A stretch of DNA of 16,286 bases, from assembly GCA_937893785.1 (NCBI GenBank), contig CALCSP010000378.1, forward strand, positions 1 to 16,286. Reading direction: 5' to 3'. The translations under genes and the position numbers were made by a program. The notes beneath the pieces were generated by a model that was given only the letters and a program-made list of their open reading frames with translations, searched no databases and was not told where the DNA came from. The stretch is from an uncultured Verrucomicrobiales bacterium. GTDB lineage: Bacteria > Verrucomicrobiota > Verrucomicrobiia > Verrucomicrobiales > DEV007. Of this stretch, positions 13,761 through 16,286 are shown piece after piece. How positions within the stretch are numbered: the stretch's first letter is position 1; the number at the start of each line of letters is the position of its first letter.

Positions 13761-16286
13761 TTAATTTAACTGAAATAAATCACTTTTCACGATAAGAATA
13801 ACAAGGTCATTCAATCCCTTACCCGCCTGACGTAATGAGGCAGTGATATCGTCCACCGCCGCCCGATCTCCAAAGGAAAGTGGCCTGCCCAGCGCATAAG
13901 CAGCCATCTTATGCGCCATAGCACGCGCAAACTGAGGCTGACGATTCGCCAGCAAATAATCTTTAAGGCCCTTGATGCCATGCAACTCGTCTTTATTAAA
14001 TAAAACACTCGCGGCATCGACCGGTTCACCTCCAATTTGATCTCGCCACTGACCCAGCGCATCAAAGTTCTCAAATGCAATACCCCACGGATCAATCTTA
14101 GAGTGACAAGAGAAACAAGCCGGATCACTACGGTGATCCTCCATGCGCTGCTTAAGTGTCATTTTCAGAATCTCAGGATCAGCAAGATCAATCTCCGGCA
14201 CCACTGGTGGAGGCGGTGGAGGTGGGTCGTGCAACAGATTCTCCAGAAGCCATATACCGCGCTTGAGAGGATTCGAATCCTTGCCATTGGAATTCATCGC
14301 CAAAAGCCCTGCAGCCGTGAGTAAACCTCCCCGCTGTATTTCCCGGGGCAATTTCACTTTACGAAACTGATCACCGAACACGTTTGATAAACCGTAATGG
14401 CGTGCCAGCCGATCATTCACCAGCACATAATCAGCCTGAAGAAATTCTTTAACAGGCCGGTTATTCTGCAACATTTCCGAGAAAAGAGCGACGGGCTCTT
14501 CCTTCATCGCCTCCATCAAGAGCGGATCGAGACGGCCATAGGCTTTGGTGTCAATCTTCACAAACTCCAATTCGTCCATTCCAAGCCATTGACGTGTAAA
14601 ATGCCGGGCAAACCGAGTTGCTTTAGAATCGACCAAAAGCCGACGGGTCTGCTGCTCCAATACATTATCATCTGTCAACTTACCTTGTGCAGCCAAGCTC
14701 ATCAGTTCAGCATCGGGCAAACTACTCCAAAGGAAAAAGGACAGGCGTGTGGCCAACTCAAAATTCGTCATCCGGCTTTTGGCAGGCACCCGTTCTGCAC
14801 CTTCCCGAACAAGATAGAGAAATTTCGGTGAAGCCAATACAGATGCTAACACCTCAATCATTGCTTCCTCAAAGTCCACACATTGCGGACGCAATGCCGT
14901 AAACAGGCGCAGTTTTTGGTTTATCTCAGCATTGCTCACCGGGCGCCGCCATGCACGGCCCATAAAACGTGTGAGCACTTCACGTGCGTAGGTTTTATCA
15001 TCAGCCCCCTTGCGCTCGTGGAAAATTCGTGTGTGTGATTGAGGCGGCCACTCATTCAATACCGGAGCAATGATCTCCACGTAATCAATTTTTAATGCGA
15101 CCGGAGCACTGGAGGTATTGCGTAGTTCCAAAAACTCCGCGGGGTTGGGCAATTGGCCCAGCTTATGTGTTGCACGAAAGGCGTTACGCGGAATTTCGGT
15201 AAGCGGCACATCCCAATGGTAAAAGCGCGGCTTGCCCGGCGGCGCATCGATGGTCAAGTCTCGGATACCAACGTTTGTCGATATACGTGAATCATTACTT
15301 GGCTGATTACCGAAATATAAACGCACCGTTGGCAGATGCTCACTCTCACTTGAGGCACGCGCGGCTCGAATACGCACGCGCATGGTGCCCGAGTCCGGCA
15401 ATCCGTTACCTACATCAATAATGAATTTATGATTGGCCGGTATAACAACAACATCCGATAAAACCGCAGGTATCTCTGGCCGCTCAACCACTGGCTTCCA
15501 AGCATACTTCGCCCCGCCATAACTCCAGTGGGTCCTGACACCATCGCCGGTAATCAAATTCTTAAAGTGGGTGCCACCTTGTTTTGCGCCGTACTTGTTA
15601 GCTTCCTTTTTATGGGCAGCCTCCAGCGCAATTACACCATTTTTAATCTGCTTCTTTTTCTTTTCCACAAAATCCGCATAGTTAGGATCAACCTTGGCTG
15701 AGGCTGCTTTCATCGTTATGCAGTAATAAACTGGTGCTGGACGCTCACCGCGCACCGTTGCCAGCTCTAGCGCTCGACGAGCCTGCTTCCGATATTGAGC
15801 AAACTGAACAGCCGTCATCTGAAGCATCTCTGAGCTATTCTTGAAGCCGTCCTCCGAGGAAGTCTCCGGTGGAAGGTCGCGTGAGAAATCATGAGGCAAC
15901 CCCAGTAAATCCTGCATCACGTATTTGTACTCATACCGTGTCATACGACGGAATGTACTGTGAACCCCTTCTGCCCGACGCACTTCGGATGCTCCACGAA
16001 TTTCATCAGCCAGCCAGTCAATCACCTTCACGCGATCAGCATCGGAAAGTTTCACATCCGAATCAGGTGGCGGCATTTCCCCGTTAGTTAACACCCCCTG
16101 CACCTCCAACCACCAGCTTACATCCTTACCCTTCAAAAGATTAGGATCCAAAGTATCCACCCTAAACTTGGCCTTTTGCTTCTTGGGACCGTGACACTGA
16201 ACACAAGCCGCCTTAAGGACCGGTCCAATATTCTTGTGAAATTCACCCAAGTTAGCCTTGGGCACCTGAGAAGATGCCAACCCAAC
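13761..16286 (-). CDS. DUF1587/DUF1595/DUF1592/DUF1588/DUF1585 cytochrome-type protein, 5' end missing
   Basis: About 840 residues are visible and the frame stays open at the right edge. The only possible start in view is a TTG at 16280, and the preceding bases continue the frame (VG-LASSQ). An upstream signal peptide is therefore almost certain and the gene is partial. Domains in order: a c-type haem motif CVQCH (about residues 26-30), typical of the PSCyt1 domain; DUF1587 (RRMTRYEYKYVMQDLLGL, about 110-130); a central beta-rich part (about 190-400); DUF1595 (FMGRAWRRPVS); DUF1592 (SFFLWSSLPDAELM to RQWLGMDEL); DUF1588 (LVNDRLARHYGL, a run of seven Pro after HD, then CFSCH at bases 14103-14117); and DUF1585 to the end. 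The two CxxCH sites should each bind haem. It is exported and probably acts in the periplasm with the DUF1552 partner downstream. The biochemical role of this family is not established. Confidence 0.93.
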   Translation of the reverse strand, partial: VGLASSQVPKANLGEFHKNIGPVLKAACVQCHGPKKQKAKFRVDTLDPNLLKGKDVSWWLEVQGVLTNGEMPPPDSDVKLSDADRVKVIDWLADEIRGASEVRRAEGVHSTFRRMTRYEYKYVMQDLLGLPHDFSRDLPPETSSEDGFKNSSEMLQMTAVQFAQYRKQARRALELATVRGERPAPVYYCITMKAASAKVDPNYADFVEKKKKQIKNGVIALEAAHKKEANKYGAKQGGTHFKNLITGDGVRTHWSYGGAKYAWKPVVERPEIPAVLSDVVVIPANHKFIIDVGNGLPDSGTMRVRIRAARASSESEHLPTVRLYFGNQPSNDSRISTNVGIRDLTIDAPPGKPRFYHWDVPLTEIPRNAFRATHKLGQLPNPAEFLELRNTSSAPVALKIDYVEIIAPVLNEWPPQSHTRIFHERKGADDKTYAREVLTRFMGRAWRRPVSNAEINQKLRLFTALRPQCVDFEEAMIEVLASVLASPKFLYLVREGAERVPAKSRMTNFELATRLSFFLWSSLPDAELMSLAAQGKLTDDNVLEQQTRRLLVDSKATRFARHFTRQWLGMDELEFVKIDTKAYGRLDPLLMEAMKEEPVALFSEMLQNNRPVKEFLQADYVLVNDRLARHYGLSNVFGDQFRKVKLPREIQRGGLLTAAGLLAMNSNGKDSNPLKRGIWLLENLLHDPPPPPPPVVPEIDLADPEILKMTLKQRMEDHRSDPACFSCHSKIDPWGIAFENFDALGQWRDQIGGEPVDAASVLFNKDELHGIKGLKDYLLANRQPQFARAMAHKMAAYALGRPLSFGDRAAVDDITASLRQAGKGLNDLVILIVKSDLFQLN

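Overview
The window looks like chromosome from a PVC-group bacterium, most likely Verrucomicrobiota. This is an inference from gene content. It carries a DUF1592/DUF1588-type cytochrome paired with a Tat-exported DUF1552 protein, a Tat-exported Gfo/Idh/MocA oxidoreductase, a formylglycine-type S1 sulfatase beside an SGNH hydrolase, and many small secreted proteins and lipoproteins. No rRNA, tRNA, CRISPR array, insertion sequence or phage gene was seen. No gene-free stretch reaches 300 bases; the longest are 6702-6886 (185 bases, divergent promoter region) and 136-304 (169 bases, nothing convincing).

Left part (1-6701, all minus strand). Transcription runs leftward from about 6701: SGNH hydrolase, S1 sulfatase, ankyrin-repeat lipoprotein, a protein fusing ankyrin repeats to the globular half of a GspG pseudopilin, an exported helical protein, two small lipoproteins and a small exported protein. 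The start of a further exported protein is cut by the left edge. The first five genes are joined by 4-base GTGA/ATGA overlaps, so they are probably translationally coupled and may serve one envelope process. The sulfatase and esterase suggest trimming of a sulfated, acylated glycan; the ankyrin proteins could be scaffolds or binding partners.

Centre (6702-8337). A divergent intergenic region carries two perfect palindromes, a short direct repeat and a possible promoter. It precedes the only convincing plus-strand gene, a Tat-exported Gfo/Idh/MocA oxidoreductase. That gene ends at a strong inverted repeat shared with the convergent genes to its right.

Right part (8338-16286, all minus strand). 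Read leftward from the right edge: a DUF1587/1595/1592/1588/1585 cytochrome protein (5' end outside the window), its DUF1552 partner, a DUF457/YdjM membrane protein, an exported alpha/beta hydrolase, an aminoglycoside/choline-kinase-like phosphotransferase and an inositol-monophosphatase-family phosphatase. The last two overlap by one base and may act on related small molecules.

The most unusual item is the ankyrin-GspG fusion (2859-3644) inside the coupled sulfatase cluster: a pseudopilin head, apparently with an intact calcium loop, but without the pilin helix that normally carries it.
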